NCBI GenBank assembly: GCA_012976225.1
Contig: JAAVVG010000021.1
Span: forward strand, 310,001-374,000
Direction: 5' to 3'
DNA from: Golubevia sp. BC0850
Taxonomy: Eukaryota; Basidiomycota; Exobasidiomycetes; Golubeviales; Golubeviaceae
Length of the DNA stretch: 64,000 bases
Translations under genes and position numbers: made by a program
Notes under the pieces: generated by a model
What the model saw: the letters and a program-made list of their open reading frames with translations, nothing else
Databases searched by the model: none
Told to the model about the DNA's origin: nothing
Shown: positions 33,701-43,862 of the stretch, piece after piece
Numbering within the stretch: position 1 is the stretch's first letter
Layout of the letters: each line of letters starts with the position of its first letter

Positions 33701-35822
33701 AACAGAGGGAGGCCGCCTCTTTTCTGTTCTGGTTGCTTCTTCAGATTTGCTGGAATTGGAGACTGGATGGCTGGAGATCCAGATAGAATCCGATCGAAGG
33801 GGCTTGCAGGTTGAGATTGAGAAGGGGAAGGGTTTGACAGTTGTGGGATCGATTGAACCTCTTGAATTTGATCACGAGTAGAAGCATTTTCAGTTGCTGC
33901 TGCGAACTCTCCTCTTGAAGGTCCGCTGGGTGCTTGAAACCCCAAAGACGTACTGCTGTTCACTTTCTCTACCGATTGAGTTCTCCTTTCGCTAGAAGCC
34001 TGACGAGTAGAGGAAGATTGTCGATCTGCAGAGACCGTGCTCCTGTCGTTCTTTCTCTTCTTGTCCTTTTTGACTCTAGGATAAATCATGACTACAGGTA
34101 CGAGATCCCCTTTTGGTCTGTTTGAATAGATCTTCGTCCCTTTCCTCGAGGTAGAAGGTGCAGAAGTCTCCGTATTTCCCAACAAGGCTTGAATTCCTTC
34201 AGCTCTAGTCTCGTCTCCGACAGCTTCTTCGTGAGATTCATCTGCAGTTCTATCTGGTTCAAATCCTTCATCTCCACCTAATCGAAGACCAAAGGAAAGT
34301 TTCTGGCGCTTTGGATTTGGAGACTGGATTGACGAAGTAGTAGGTTTCGATGATTCTTTCTTCGAAGGTGAGGAAGATGTTGGTTTTAAAGGACTAAATG
34401 CCGGTGAATCGTCACTTTGCTAGATGTTTTCGAGGATCAGACCAAGAGCAAAGGGTCAGGCAGGATCTAAGAATAGGAACAGGAGAGCTTGAAGCGGCAC
34501 ACAACCAAGACACTCACATTCGAAGGTTCACCTTGTTCATCTCCGTCTTCACTTCGTTTCCTCTTTCCGGCATTCTGATCCTTTCCATCTTCGACGTCTC
34601 CACTCCCACCCTTCATCTTTTCCTTCATTTCTTCCACCTTTGATTTCTCCTTCTCTGCTTCTAATTGAGCCTTAAGTTGCTGTTTCCTAACCTCTTTCAA
34701 CCTCCTATTCTCATCCCTTCTTGGTCTTTCTAGTCTCCACCATTCTATTAGTTCTTCTGAGACTTCATCCTTTGGTATCTCTTTTCTATCCCAAGGTCGT
34801 AAATCTGATTGGCTCAATCCTCTAAAACCGACCACATAAACTCCACTCTTTGAGGCGAAGATTTCAAATGGCTGAGGTCTGATTTCTGTGACTCTTCCTT
34901 CTAAGATTTTGAGGACTTCCAGCCTGGTTGATTCTGGAAGTTTCATTAGACGTGGGAAATTCATGTTGTAGAGAGAGGATTCAGAGAAAGGATCTGAAGA
35001 TTGAGACTTTGAAGTCGGCTCCTTTCCTTTTCCCTTAGAATCTTTCCCTGGAGCTGATTTTTTCTCTTTCTGTTCCTCCTTCTGTTCGTTCGAAGCATCC
35101 TTTCCATTTGCCTTCGACTGCTTTCCAGCCTTCTCCTGTTCAGCACCACCAGGCTTCCCACTCCCATTCCCCTGCCTCTGACCGTCTACCTGCATCTGAT
35201 CATCGTCTGCTAGAAGATATGCAGAATTGATTTGAGAGGATTGAGTTGGAGGCAGAGAAGAAGAAGAGCTACCAGAAGAGGAAGGGAACTCTTGCTCATT
35301 CTGAGCACCTTGACCTTCCTTCCCTTGACCCTTCTGCTTTCCAGCACCTGCGCCTAGATTGATAGCGGGAGTTGAGCTCAGAGGATAGTCTTGGTCCTTG
35401 GAAGATGGAGGCTGCTCTTCAGATTCATTGGAAGACTGGATGACTGAAGCTGCTGAAATTGAATTGGCCACCATCACAGGTCCACTGGATCCATCTCCAT
35501 TCCTCTCCTCTCTTCCAGATGAATCTGTACTTAGGCTCATACTTTGAGATTGAGAAGGATTGGGAATTGAGTTGGGAACACTATTGGAGTTGCTGTTAGA
35601 GTTGCTGTTGGATAGATTGGCATTCGGATCGCTATTGGAATTGCTGTTGCTTGAATTGCTGGTCTCTGGGTGAAATTCAGTGTCTGAAGGATGTTGCTGG
35701 GTGTCAGTTGGTACCTTGAATCTTGGATCTGATCCACCTGATTGAGATTGGGATGATGAAGAGGAGGAGGAATAAGTGGTAGACGCAGGAGCAGGAGCAG
35801 ATTTCGTAGATTTGGTCTTCAT
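30717..35822 (-). CDS. Very long disordered and coiled-coil protein, unknown
   Basis: About 1,600 residues with no family I recognise. Exon 1 (35822 to ~34518) is Ser/Asn/Gln-rich, then carries the only compact-looking segment, FPRLMKLPESTRLEVLKILEGR through GLSQSDLRPWDRKEIP...ELIEWWRLERPRR, and a Lys/Glu-rich helix. Exon 2 starts after CATCTAG near 34420 (QSDDSPAFSPLKP) and runs to ~30817, with nuclear-type basic clusters (KKDKKRKNDR; KKKKTAGKG), acidic patches, a ~250-residue coiled coil at about 32460-31720 (LRRERTHPAIERDD to EELRKEAEREALELQ), and a Gln/Ser-rich tail. A last small exon adds DNLEEFTQQ and stop TAG. The basic clusters suggest a nuclear protein. The final intron has no stop in frame and is a multiple of three. 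Confidence 0.65.
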
Positions 35823-36413
35823 GATTCTTCAAGCTCCTTTTCTGCTGCTTGACACTGGCTTCAAAATGAGATCGATTGAACTGATGACTTGAGGAGCTGC
35901 GTGGGAAAGGAAGAAGGAAAGATCGATTCGAATCGCGACGTGAACTGAAGATGGATCAAAGTGGCTCGTGCTGCAGTGTGAAGCCGACTTCTTCTGGATC
36001 ATTCTTTGCAGAGTCACCAAGGATCAGATTGAACCAAACGAAGGAAGTCGAATTCAAACCATTCGTTCACGACTTTAGATCTTGTTGATGAGTGATACAG
36101 ATGAGGGAGAAGATAGTCGTCAGCCGAGACGAGAGGTGAACAATTTCGAGAAGATGAGCGAGAAGATGAGATGGTAGATGGGGGGCCAAATGTTGACAAA
36201 ACGAATGTGAGATTCAAACTTAAAAACAAAAATGAAATGAAATGTCTACAGGAAGTTAGGAAGTAGTCGAGACGAGATGATGCTGATTGCTGGAGGTTCA
36301 AAGTCGAAGGAAATGTTAGAGAGTCAGGCATGATTTGATTTGAACAAACGGACTTCAAAGAGAAACAGGTATTTTGGCCCGACTCACTTTGATATGTAAC
36401 CTTGACAGCTCTT
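35823..36413. other. Intergenic region upstream of the long protein gene
   Basis: About 590 bp, holding the 5' flank of the long minus-strand gene and the 3' flank of the secreted repeat-protein gene. No further copy of the repeat unit was found, apart from a possible KR-like remnant just past its stop at 36414. Confidence 0.45.
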
Positions 36414-36919
36414 TTATAAGATATCGATGTTGACGTCGCTGCAAGACAACAGGTTAAGGTCAAGCAGACCAGCCTTTGAAAGTGCTTCGCATTTCTCAAC
36501 TTTAGTGTACCCCTTGGAAGCTTTGTAGGCTTTTGGAGATCTCTTGAGAATGTCTAGGTTGTTTAGCACGTCGACATCTACGTCTGAGCAATCCAAGATT
36601 TCTAGATCGATCAAACCAGATTTGGAAAGAGCTTCGCATTTGTCAACTTTGGTGTACTTTTTTGATATGCTAGATCTTTTGAGGATGTCTACGTCGACGG
36701 AAGAGCAATCTAGGATGTTGAGAGAGAGTAAACCAGCCTTTGAGAGAGATTTGCACTGGTTGACCAAAGTGGCTTTGGAGCTGTGAAAGAAGAAGAAAGA
36801 AAACAATGTCAGATTTTGAAAGGAGAGGGTGAGTTGAGGCTAGATGTGACTTACGAAGGTAGAGCGTGGGTAGCTCCTACAAGGGAAAGAGCACACAGTG
36901 AGAGAGTGAAGAAGTTCAT
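36414..36919 (-). CDS. Secreted Kex2-type repeat protein with three Cys units
   Basis: A 143-residue secreted precursor. Exons 36919-36855 and 36780-36414 join at a GTAAGT/CACAG intron. Residues 1-19 (MNFFTLSLCALSLVGATHA) form a clear signal peptide. The rest is three copies of one ~26-residue unit of the form KCEALSKAGLLDLxLLxCSDVDVDIL. Each unit has two cysteines ~16 residues apart and an acidic DVDVDxL end. Units 1 and 2 end in ILKR, a dibasic site for the Golgi protease Kex2, and are followed by linkers SSISKKYTKV and SPKAYKASKGYTKV. Cleavage would free three small peptides, each able to form one disulfide. The layout is that of fungal Kex2-processed repeat proteins (repellents, pheromone and RiPP precursors); the unit itself matches none I know. 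A TATA-like box sits ~95 bp upstream. Confidence 0.82.
36430..36765 (-). repeat. Three tandem ~26-codon repeats in the secreted protein gene
   Basis: The coding blocks at about 36765-36690, 36640-36562 and 36497-36417 are similar at DNA level, with shared runs such as GCTTTCCAAA/GCTCTTTCCAAA and GACGTAGATGTCGAC. They were produced by internal duplication. Confidence 0.75.
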
Positions 36920-37011
36920 TTTGAGATGAGAGTTGATGCTAGTGATGCGAGGAGTCGAAGAAATGAGAAGATTTGAACGTGGGAAAGGAAATCAGATGGG
37001 ATTCATACCGC

Positions 37012-37020
37012 TCTTAAATA
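37012..37020 (-). promoter_or_regulatory. TATA-like box of the secreted repeat gene
   Basis: TATTTAAGA on the minus strand, ~95 bp upstream of the start codon at 36919, the usual distance for a strongly expressed fungal gene. Confidence 0.5.
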
Positions 37021-37799
37021 GCTTTTTCTCTCTCAAGTAGAGGGGTCTCCTTGAGGACGAAATGGAAGATGTCGTCACTAGAAATGATCAATGACGTTCC
37101 CTCCATCAGCCGAACTGCATCACAGCCCTGGGTTTCCATTGCTTTCCATGAAAAAAACTAACAAATCGAGGGCATCAAAGAGGTTCGAGCGTCATTATCA
37201 ATTGGAAGTGGTTCTCAAATCCCAGAATAGAAGGGGGTCGTAAAACAATTGAGCTGACGAAGACGAATTTCTCCTTGGAGCTTTCAAGATCTAGGGGTCT
37301 TCGTTTTGGGTGTGAGTGAATACTCCTGAACTTCTGTTATACGACCCTCTCAATTGTGTATTCCATCTACGCTCATCCTACGAAGACATCGAGTGCTTCT
37401 GGATCACCTACCAAAGCGTATGGCTAATAAAGCTGGTGACGTTCTTTTTCTTCCTTTTTTTTCATTTTTAGTATAGTACGTTTACGGATGTGACTGTGTC
37501 TCCAGCGCTTGCTACTTTTGTTCGACAAGCTTCGAGACGATGGAGATCGAGACACGGGACAAGGACAAGACTTCACAATAGGAGAGTGACGCAGTTTCGA
37601 GAACATAAGCTATGGAAAGAAGAATATAGAACTACAAAGAAAGTCTAAACAAGATCGTTGAAAGGTTGTGGATAAAAGCTTTGTCCATTTTAGGTGAAGA
37701 GTGAGTTTGATGTAGAGAGATTGAAAGACAAACCATCCTGTTTTTTGAAATGAGAGGAGTTTTGCTCTCTTTTTTGAGGTGCTAAATTTTGAGAGAATA
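37021..37799. other. Intergenic region, no gene seen
   Basis: About 780 bp between the secreted repeat gene promoter and the methyltransferase stop. Low-complexity T-runs occur near 37440-37470. No gene or repeat family recognised. Confidence 0.4.
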
Positions 37800-39774
37800 C
37801 TACGTTGAGCCAGAAGAAGTCCAGCTATAAGTTTGACGATCCAATCTCCAAGAACATTCTCTACTTAAAAGTGGATCAATTTCTTCCGATTTCGTCTTAG
37901 ATTGAATTTTAAGAGATGCAGAAATGTCATATGACCTGGGTATTTGTCACAGAGAGAGAGAGAGATTTGTCAGATCTGAACGTGTGTCTAAGAAAAGAGG
38001 GGGGTTGGGAACCTTCTGACTTTACTTACCTCTGATCATTAACTTGAAACCTCATCTCACCAAGAACAGTCTGACCTTTATTAACAGCCAAAGGTTCAGG
38101 AAGAGCGAACCTTACCTGTTGCCAATGAGTTGGAGGACTCAAAGGAGAAGTAGTCATATAAGTCGTTGGAACTTGAACACTAGGGCTAGGTTCAGAAACT
38201 CTTAAATCAAAATTGAAAGGATCTAAAACGTCATAGGCTGAATCTGAATCTGATTTTGGTTGAAATGTAGGAGCTTCTATTGAAAGTTTGTTATTTGACA
38301 TGTCTGTCATTTGAACGTCTTCTTTCGACAAGTTGGAAGAATTAGAATTGATGGGAGGTAAAAAAGATAAATCAAACCAACCACCTAAAGCATGTATAAC
38401 TGCAGTTTGTTTGATTTCAAATTTCAATGGGATCTGAAACTTTTCTAATTCAGATTTTGTGACGGTTTCGAAATCTACGACATAATCTGATGAAGAAGAT
38501 AAAAGTGTTGTTGGAGAAAAACAACCAACTATTGGAGATGAGAAAGCTTCTATCCAAGCTGATTCACTGAAAGGTGTTAGATCTACTCCGAAGAAGTTCT
38601 TTAAAAAAACCAAGGGGAAAGAAGAAAAGTTGATGAATCTTTAGTCGAGTATTCTAAAATCCAGGTGTTCCTCCAACCTTTGTTTCCTGTCGTTTACTCA
38701 CTTGATTCTGCCACCAAGTACCTTTTTGAGCAGTTTCATCCCAAATAGCCTTATCTTCAACGGGTGCTAAACAAATGGTCCCTGAATTTGGAAACATAGC
38801 TCCACCAGGTTTTAAGAATCTATCTCTTGCGTCGATGAAAGATTCACACATTCTTTCGTGAAGCAATAGAACTCCTAGACATTCTGATACTATAGTATCA
38901 GCCTTTTCGAAACCTTGGAGATGTTTCTCAGTGACATCTTCCACCTTAGCTGATGAGGCATAAAGAGAAAGAAATGTAGAAAAGTCGTTTGAGTCCAGAA
39001 GAATTGACAGTACAATCGTTCTCCCTCTTCATCCATAGGCCCTCTCTTTTCCTCTCTAATCCTTTCCTAAAGTTCAGATTTGTTTTGAACTCACAATGAA
39101 TTGGAACCAGCCTATCTCCCAACCATTCATTCCTAGGCTGTTCAGTCAATTCTCCCTCTCCTTCTCTTTCCTCTTTACCTTTCCCCTTTCCCTTCCCCTT
39201 GCCCACAGGATTAGCAGCTTGAACCAATTTATCCAAATGTTTGACCATCAAACTAGCTTCAACAGCAAAGACTTTCTTAGCTCCTGCTTGAGCTGCAAAG
39301 AGAGAAAGAATTCCATTTCCGGCTCCAACGTCCATTACGACTTTGTTCTTGAAGCATTTGTCTGAATGACCTAGAATTGCTGATTGATAAGCTGAAGTTC
39401 TGACGTTGTCCTGTGAGAGAGTAGAATGAGAAAAGAGAGAAGAGATGAGTGGACCTTGCTAGTTGCTGGCTCTATCAGATTGTTGCTGCTACGCTGCTTC
39501 CTTCCTCCCTCTCTCTTTCTCTGGCTTTTGAATGACTCGCCTGTAACATTTGAGCTTGATGACCCAGATTTGCATAATAAGTGAAATAGGCGCCATCTGT
39601 GTTTGGGTATGGGTGATCTGCTTCCTGTCCTTGTCCTTGTCCTTCTGATTCTCCTACCTCTTTCACTTTCTCTTTCTCTTTCTGAGCTATCGACTTGCTG
39701 GTTGGAATTTCATCTTCTGTATCATCTCCATTAGAAGATCCATTTCCATTTCCATTTCCAGCTTTGGAGCTCAT
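37800..39774 (-). CDS. CARM1/PRMT4-like protein arginine methyltransferase
   Basis: Type I arginine methyltransferase that uses S-adenosylmethionine to make asymmetric dimethylarginine, usually on histone H3 and RNA-binding proteins. Exons 39774-39541, 39410-39095, 38949-38702, 38598-38030 and 37935-37800 give 500 residues. Motifs: [33 protein letters not shown] (CARM1-type N helix), [19 protein letters not shown] (motif I), VFAVEAS, the double-E loop [13 protein letters not shown] with both Glu kept, [27 protein letters not shown], and a C-terminal QRSYDIS, which is specific to CARM1. Oddities: a Gly/Lys-rich insert ([18 protein letters not shown]) in the Rossmann fold, a ~75-residue insert before the THW loop, and intron 1 with a GC donor (CAG then GCGAGT). 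Divergent from the NIPA gene, with a G-rich repeat between. Confidence 0.9.
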
Positions 39775-39842
39775 GAAAATATTTGAAGCCTGAGGTGTTC
39801 CAAGGTCAACTTCAACTTCCTCTCCAGCGCTTCTCAGTCGTT

Positions 39843-39872
39843 GCCTCCCCCTCCCCCTCCCCCTCCCACCCA
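39843..39872 (-). promoter_or_regulatory. G-quadruplex-type repeat in a divergent promoter
   Basis: On the minus strand there are five G-runs of 3-5 bases built from a GGGGGA hexamer repeat. They lie ~75 bp upstream of the methyltransferase start and ~170 bp upstream of the NIPA start. Confidence 0.7.
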
Positions 39873-40040
39873 CTTCGGCTCTCACTCATCTTTTTTGATT
39901 CTTCTTGTGGCAGCATCTCAATTACAATTAAGTCCTCTGGAAGCAAAAAGGAAAGAGAGCAGCCAGTCCAGTCAACCTTGAATCTTCTACCAATCAGTAC
40001 CTCTACGCCTATACCACGGACCCACTACCCACCCGTCAAG

Positions 40041-42384
40041 ATGGCACCAACACCTGCCTCCATCCCACCTGAGATGAGCCTTCAATTAGCATCAATCATT
40101 TTCTCTTCATTCTCAATTTCAACTCCAAGTCCCCAAGCCAGAGCCAGTTTAACTGGAGTAGCAATTTCCATAGGAGGTAACATTTTAATCTCAATAGCTC
40201 TAAACGTTCAAAAACTTTCTCATATGAGATTAGCTGATCAAAAAAATCAGGCTACTCGAATCGATTCTCAAGGGAATCACTCAAACGTTCAAAGTGCTAG
40301 CAATGGACAGGTAGAAGTAGAAGTAGAAGGAGAAGATGGAGATGGAGATGATGATCCGGATGAGAATGAATCAACTCCTTTAACTCCATCTCCTTCTAAC
40401 AAAACTTATGGTGGATTGAACAAGTCTAATTCAGAATCAAGAGGTTCTTTACCTAGTCTATCTAAATCTAACAGGCGGGTCAATTCTAATTCAATTTCTA
40501 ATCCAACGTCTGAAGAGACTGATGAGGATTTTGATAGATCTGATGGTCCTGGATCTGGTTTCTTACATTCCAGATTATGGTGGTTAGGAATCTCCTTGAT
40601 GGCTTTAGGTGAAATGGGCAATTTCCTCTGTGAGTATAACAGGTACACAATTCAAGATTCGGAAAAGATGGAAGTAGGGATCAGCCAGAATAGAAGTCGC
40701 TTTTGTCTAGCTAACACTAGAAATAAATGACTTAATCTTCATATTTCCTAGCCTACGGTTTCGCTCCAGCCTCATTAGTAGCTCCCCTAGGAGCAGTAGC
40801 TCTTCTCTCCAACGTATTAATCTCTCCAATCCTTCTTGGACCTGGAGAAGCCTTTTCCAAATCTGATTTTGGGGGAATGATCCTTGCTACCATAGGAGCT
40901 GTCACTGTGGTTTTCAGTAGTAAGGAAAGTAATGCAAGGCTTGGTCCTGGTCAATTGATTCATTCGATCAAGAGAAAGGAATTTTTGATTTATTCGATTG
41001 TCACCATTTCTTGTGCTATCATTTTGATGGGATTGAGCAGAACTAGATTGGCTGAAAGGTTCGTTTTGATAGATGTTGGAGTTTGTGCTTTGTTTGGTGA
41101 GTGTTGGAGATCCTTTCTTTGGAAAGCTGCGCTGGGATGTCCCTCTCTCTCTCTGTCTGTGTGTGAGCTTATTCATCATCTTCCTTTTTGCTCTCTCTCT
41201 CTCCATCTCTTTCTTCAGGCGGTTTCACTGTTCTCTCAACCAAAGGTCTATCATCTCTTCTCTCAGCTCGAAATCCTTTGGACATGATTAAATATCCGAT
41301 CACCTATGTGCTACTCGCGATTCTAATAGCAACGGCCATAGCTCAAATCACATATCTCAATAGAGCTCTCTACAGATTTGATTCGAGAGAAGTCATTCCA
41401 ACTCAATTCGTTTTCTTCACAATCTCAGCTATAGTAGGATCTGCAGTTCTTTATAGAGATTTCGAGAATGTTGAACCTCATCGATTTATCAATTTCATCT
41501 TTGGATGTTTAACTACTTTTGGAGGAGTTTTCATTTTGACTAGATCTAGAGGTGATGGAGATGAGATTCAGGAAGAAAGATATCAAGAACAAGATTCTAC
41601 CAATCCTTCGCCAGTGAGCACTCCAAGGAAAAAACGTTCAAAGAAAAACCAGACCTCTTCAACTTCTTCTAATTACCTTCAAGTTCCAGGACAGGAAATT
41701 ACTTCTAATCTTCAAGAATTGGATCTCGATTTGGATCGAGCTGTCACTGTTGACATTTTAACCCCAACCACACCAACCAGTGAAGCAGAACGGGAAGATA
41801 TGATCAGTCCCCTGGTTTCGACTTCTCTCCGACCATCTAATCAATCCAAACATCCAGGAATCACTTCTTCAATTACAACTGGTTCTGTACCACTTTCCAA
41901 TCCACGTCGAACAGTCAAAGTGGATCCAGAACTTTCAGGAAGTCTCCCAAATAGTTCACATTTAAGTGAAGGAGGTCAGTCATTTGTTAGGAATCATAGA
42001 TTAAGTTTTCCAGGTCCAAGATCTTCGCCTAGAGCTACTCCTGGATTGGGCTTCTCTGCAGGTCATTACCTTCTATTAGCTTCTTCTTCTTCTTCGAACA
42101 GTCAAGGATTGTTAGTTCCTACCAACGGAATCAATACTCCTGTGAGACCAAGGAATACGGATCACGTTAGAACTAGAAGTCAATCTACCCCGGGGAATAG
42201 GAGAAGGAATCAAGAAGGTGGAAGGAGAGAGAGGGAGGAATCTAGTGAGGGAAATGCGGTCACCAGTTCGAATTTAAATACTCAGGAAACGGATCGAACA
42301 GCTGAAGCAGATGAGATTGGAGACTTGCAAATGGAATTTGAAGAGGATGAGGCGCCGAAGAGGAGGTCGACGATAGAGAATTAG
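40041..42384 (+). CDS. NIPA-family magnesium transporter
   Basis: NIPA proteins (DMT superfamily) are membrane carriers for Mg2+. Exons 40041-40629, 40752-41096 and 41219-42384 give 699 residues, all in frame at GTGAGT/CAG sites. Signature seen across intron 1: GEMGNFLS-YGFAPASLVAPLGAVALLSN. Further helices: ILATIGAVTVVFSS, FLIYSIVTISCAIILMGL, then, after intron 2, GGFTVLSTKGLSSLL and YVLLAILIATAIAQITYLNRAL, FVFFTISAIVGSAVLYRDF and RFINFIFGCLTTFGGVFIL. Two unusual additions: a ~110-residue acidic Ser/Asn-rich loop between the first helix (GVAISIGGNILISIALNVQKLS) and the second (WWLGISLMALGEMGNF), and a ~285-residue disordered C-terminal tail. NIPA proteins normally have ~9 helices and ~350-450 residues. 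Confident in family. Confidence 0.9.
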
Positions 42385-43321
42385 GATACTTTTTTCGCCC
42401 ACGCTTTCACTTTTGATCTCTTTGTTCTTGCTTCACTCTTTCTGTTTGATCATGGGTCTTTCATTTGTATTACTTCTTTGCTCTTTCAACTACTCCCATC
42501 TTCCGTTTGTGTGGTTCGGTTCACTTCAAGTCTTCTCGATGACCCTGGTCCATTCTTCCCCCTTCTTTCTTCCGATCGCCTCTCAAGTCAGAGAACACAA
42601 TCGTGATTCAGGAATCTAGCCAGGAAAGGGCTTGTTCCCTGATCTTTCAAACTTTAAGAATTCTGGCTCCATCCACAAGTCAGCATTGAGGCGTTGATTC
42701 ACATGACAAAAGTCAGCTTGCTTTCTTTCTCTAGGGGTACCATACTGATTCTAGATGGTAACACTAGGCTGTATACTAGAATCCTTTAGATCTCGTAGCC
42801 AAGGGAAGAGAGGTCTTCATTGGCAGTTGGGGGGGATCCCCATAGATGACTGAAGGACCGAGTTTTGACCCAACCTTTTCTCTGTCCTTGATTCACATTA
42901 ATTGCTGTTATGAAGGGCTCTACACCCGTGAATTGGAAGCGTTCATAGTTGAATGGCCCTGCTGACGCCGACCAGTTGACTGAGAGTGACAACTCGCCTT
43001 GCCCGCCATTGCACTGATCGAAGTGTCGATTTTGATTTCTCTCATTGTGTTTTCATCTTCAAAGGTCTTGTACTCCGTCTTTGGCCGAGTGAGCAGAAGA
43101 AGCGCCATAAAACCAGGGGTAACCCAAAGTCCCATTACGGTTTCTTGGTTCTGGTCGTTAAATTGGAATCAAGGGCTAGAAGATCAAAGGGAAGGCATCA
43201 AACCATTCAAAGTCTTGAACAAAAAAGGTCAACCAAAAGATTGGATAAGGGAGAGCTTTTGAGAAAATTTGTTGTGAACAGCTCCGACCTCGTCGGTCTG
43301 CAAAAGAAAGTGCAAAAGGGG
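42385..43321. other. Intergenic region, no gene seen
   Basis: About 940 bp between the NIPA gene and the tRNA. A few short frames exist without motifs or splice sites. Nothing recognised. Confidence 0.4.
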
Positions 43322-43417
43322 TAGTCTATCTGGGAGTCGAACCCAGGATCCCTCCGCCTGCAAGTCAAAGTTATTGAGTTTGTAAAGGAGATGTGATAAC
43401 CGTTTCACCAACAGACT
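43322..43417 (-). tRNA. tRNA-Val(UAC) with intron
   Basis: Folds as a tRNA on the minus strand. Acceptor AGTCTGT (43417-43411) pairs with ATAGACT, discriminator A at 43322. T8, D-stem GTG...CAC with the GGTTATCAC typical of tRNA-Val, anticodon stem TCTCC/GGAGG, loop T-T-TAC-A-C, and T-arm CTGGG-TTCGACT-CCCAG. An intron of ~23 nt lies after position 37, as is usual for eukaryotic nuclear tRNAs. Anticodon UAC reads GUA codons. Confidence 0.82.
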
Positions 43418-43862
43418 TTCGGTTAGACTGATTATAAGGACCTTAAATTGGCAATGATATCAAATGAGGGTAGAATCAATGAGGCTCCAAATGAGGCTCC
43501 GCTGTTTTGCCTAGAAATTTGTCAGATCTACGACCTCCAAAGAGCAATAGCATCCATCAACTTAGGATTCGAAGTCTTCAGAAAGAGAAGAAAAGAGAAA
43601 TTCAGAACCTAATCCATCACCTTATTTCCAAAGTCAAATTGAAATCCATCAAATTCAATTCAAATGTTCCAGTTTTCAGGCTCGTTTTATTTTATTCTAT
43701 TTGGGATTAAAGAAACAAAGGTGAATTGAAATTGGAAAAGCTCTTATGTAACAGAGTATCTCATCTCATTTGCTGAGAGAGGGTGAGAAGAACGAAATGA
43801 ATTGAGAAGCAAAGTCCGATATAGTGACGAGAAATAATAGTTGGGAGGTGCCTTTGAGTCAC
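43418..43862. other. Spacer between tRNA and WSC gene
   Basis: About 445 bp, A-rich near 43570-43740. It contains the tRNA 5' flank and the WSC gene terminator. No gene seen. Confidence 0.4.

Noticed and set aside
36070-36499. Overlapping minus-strand frame across the end of the secreted repeat gene
   Set aside because: It overlaps the repeat units in a different frame and lacks a signal peptide or any repeat; a shadow of the real gene.
42400-43320. Several 60-110-residue frames upstream of the tRNA
   Set aside because: They overlap each other on both strands and show no conserved motif or codon bias.
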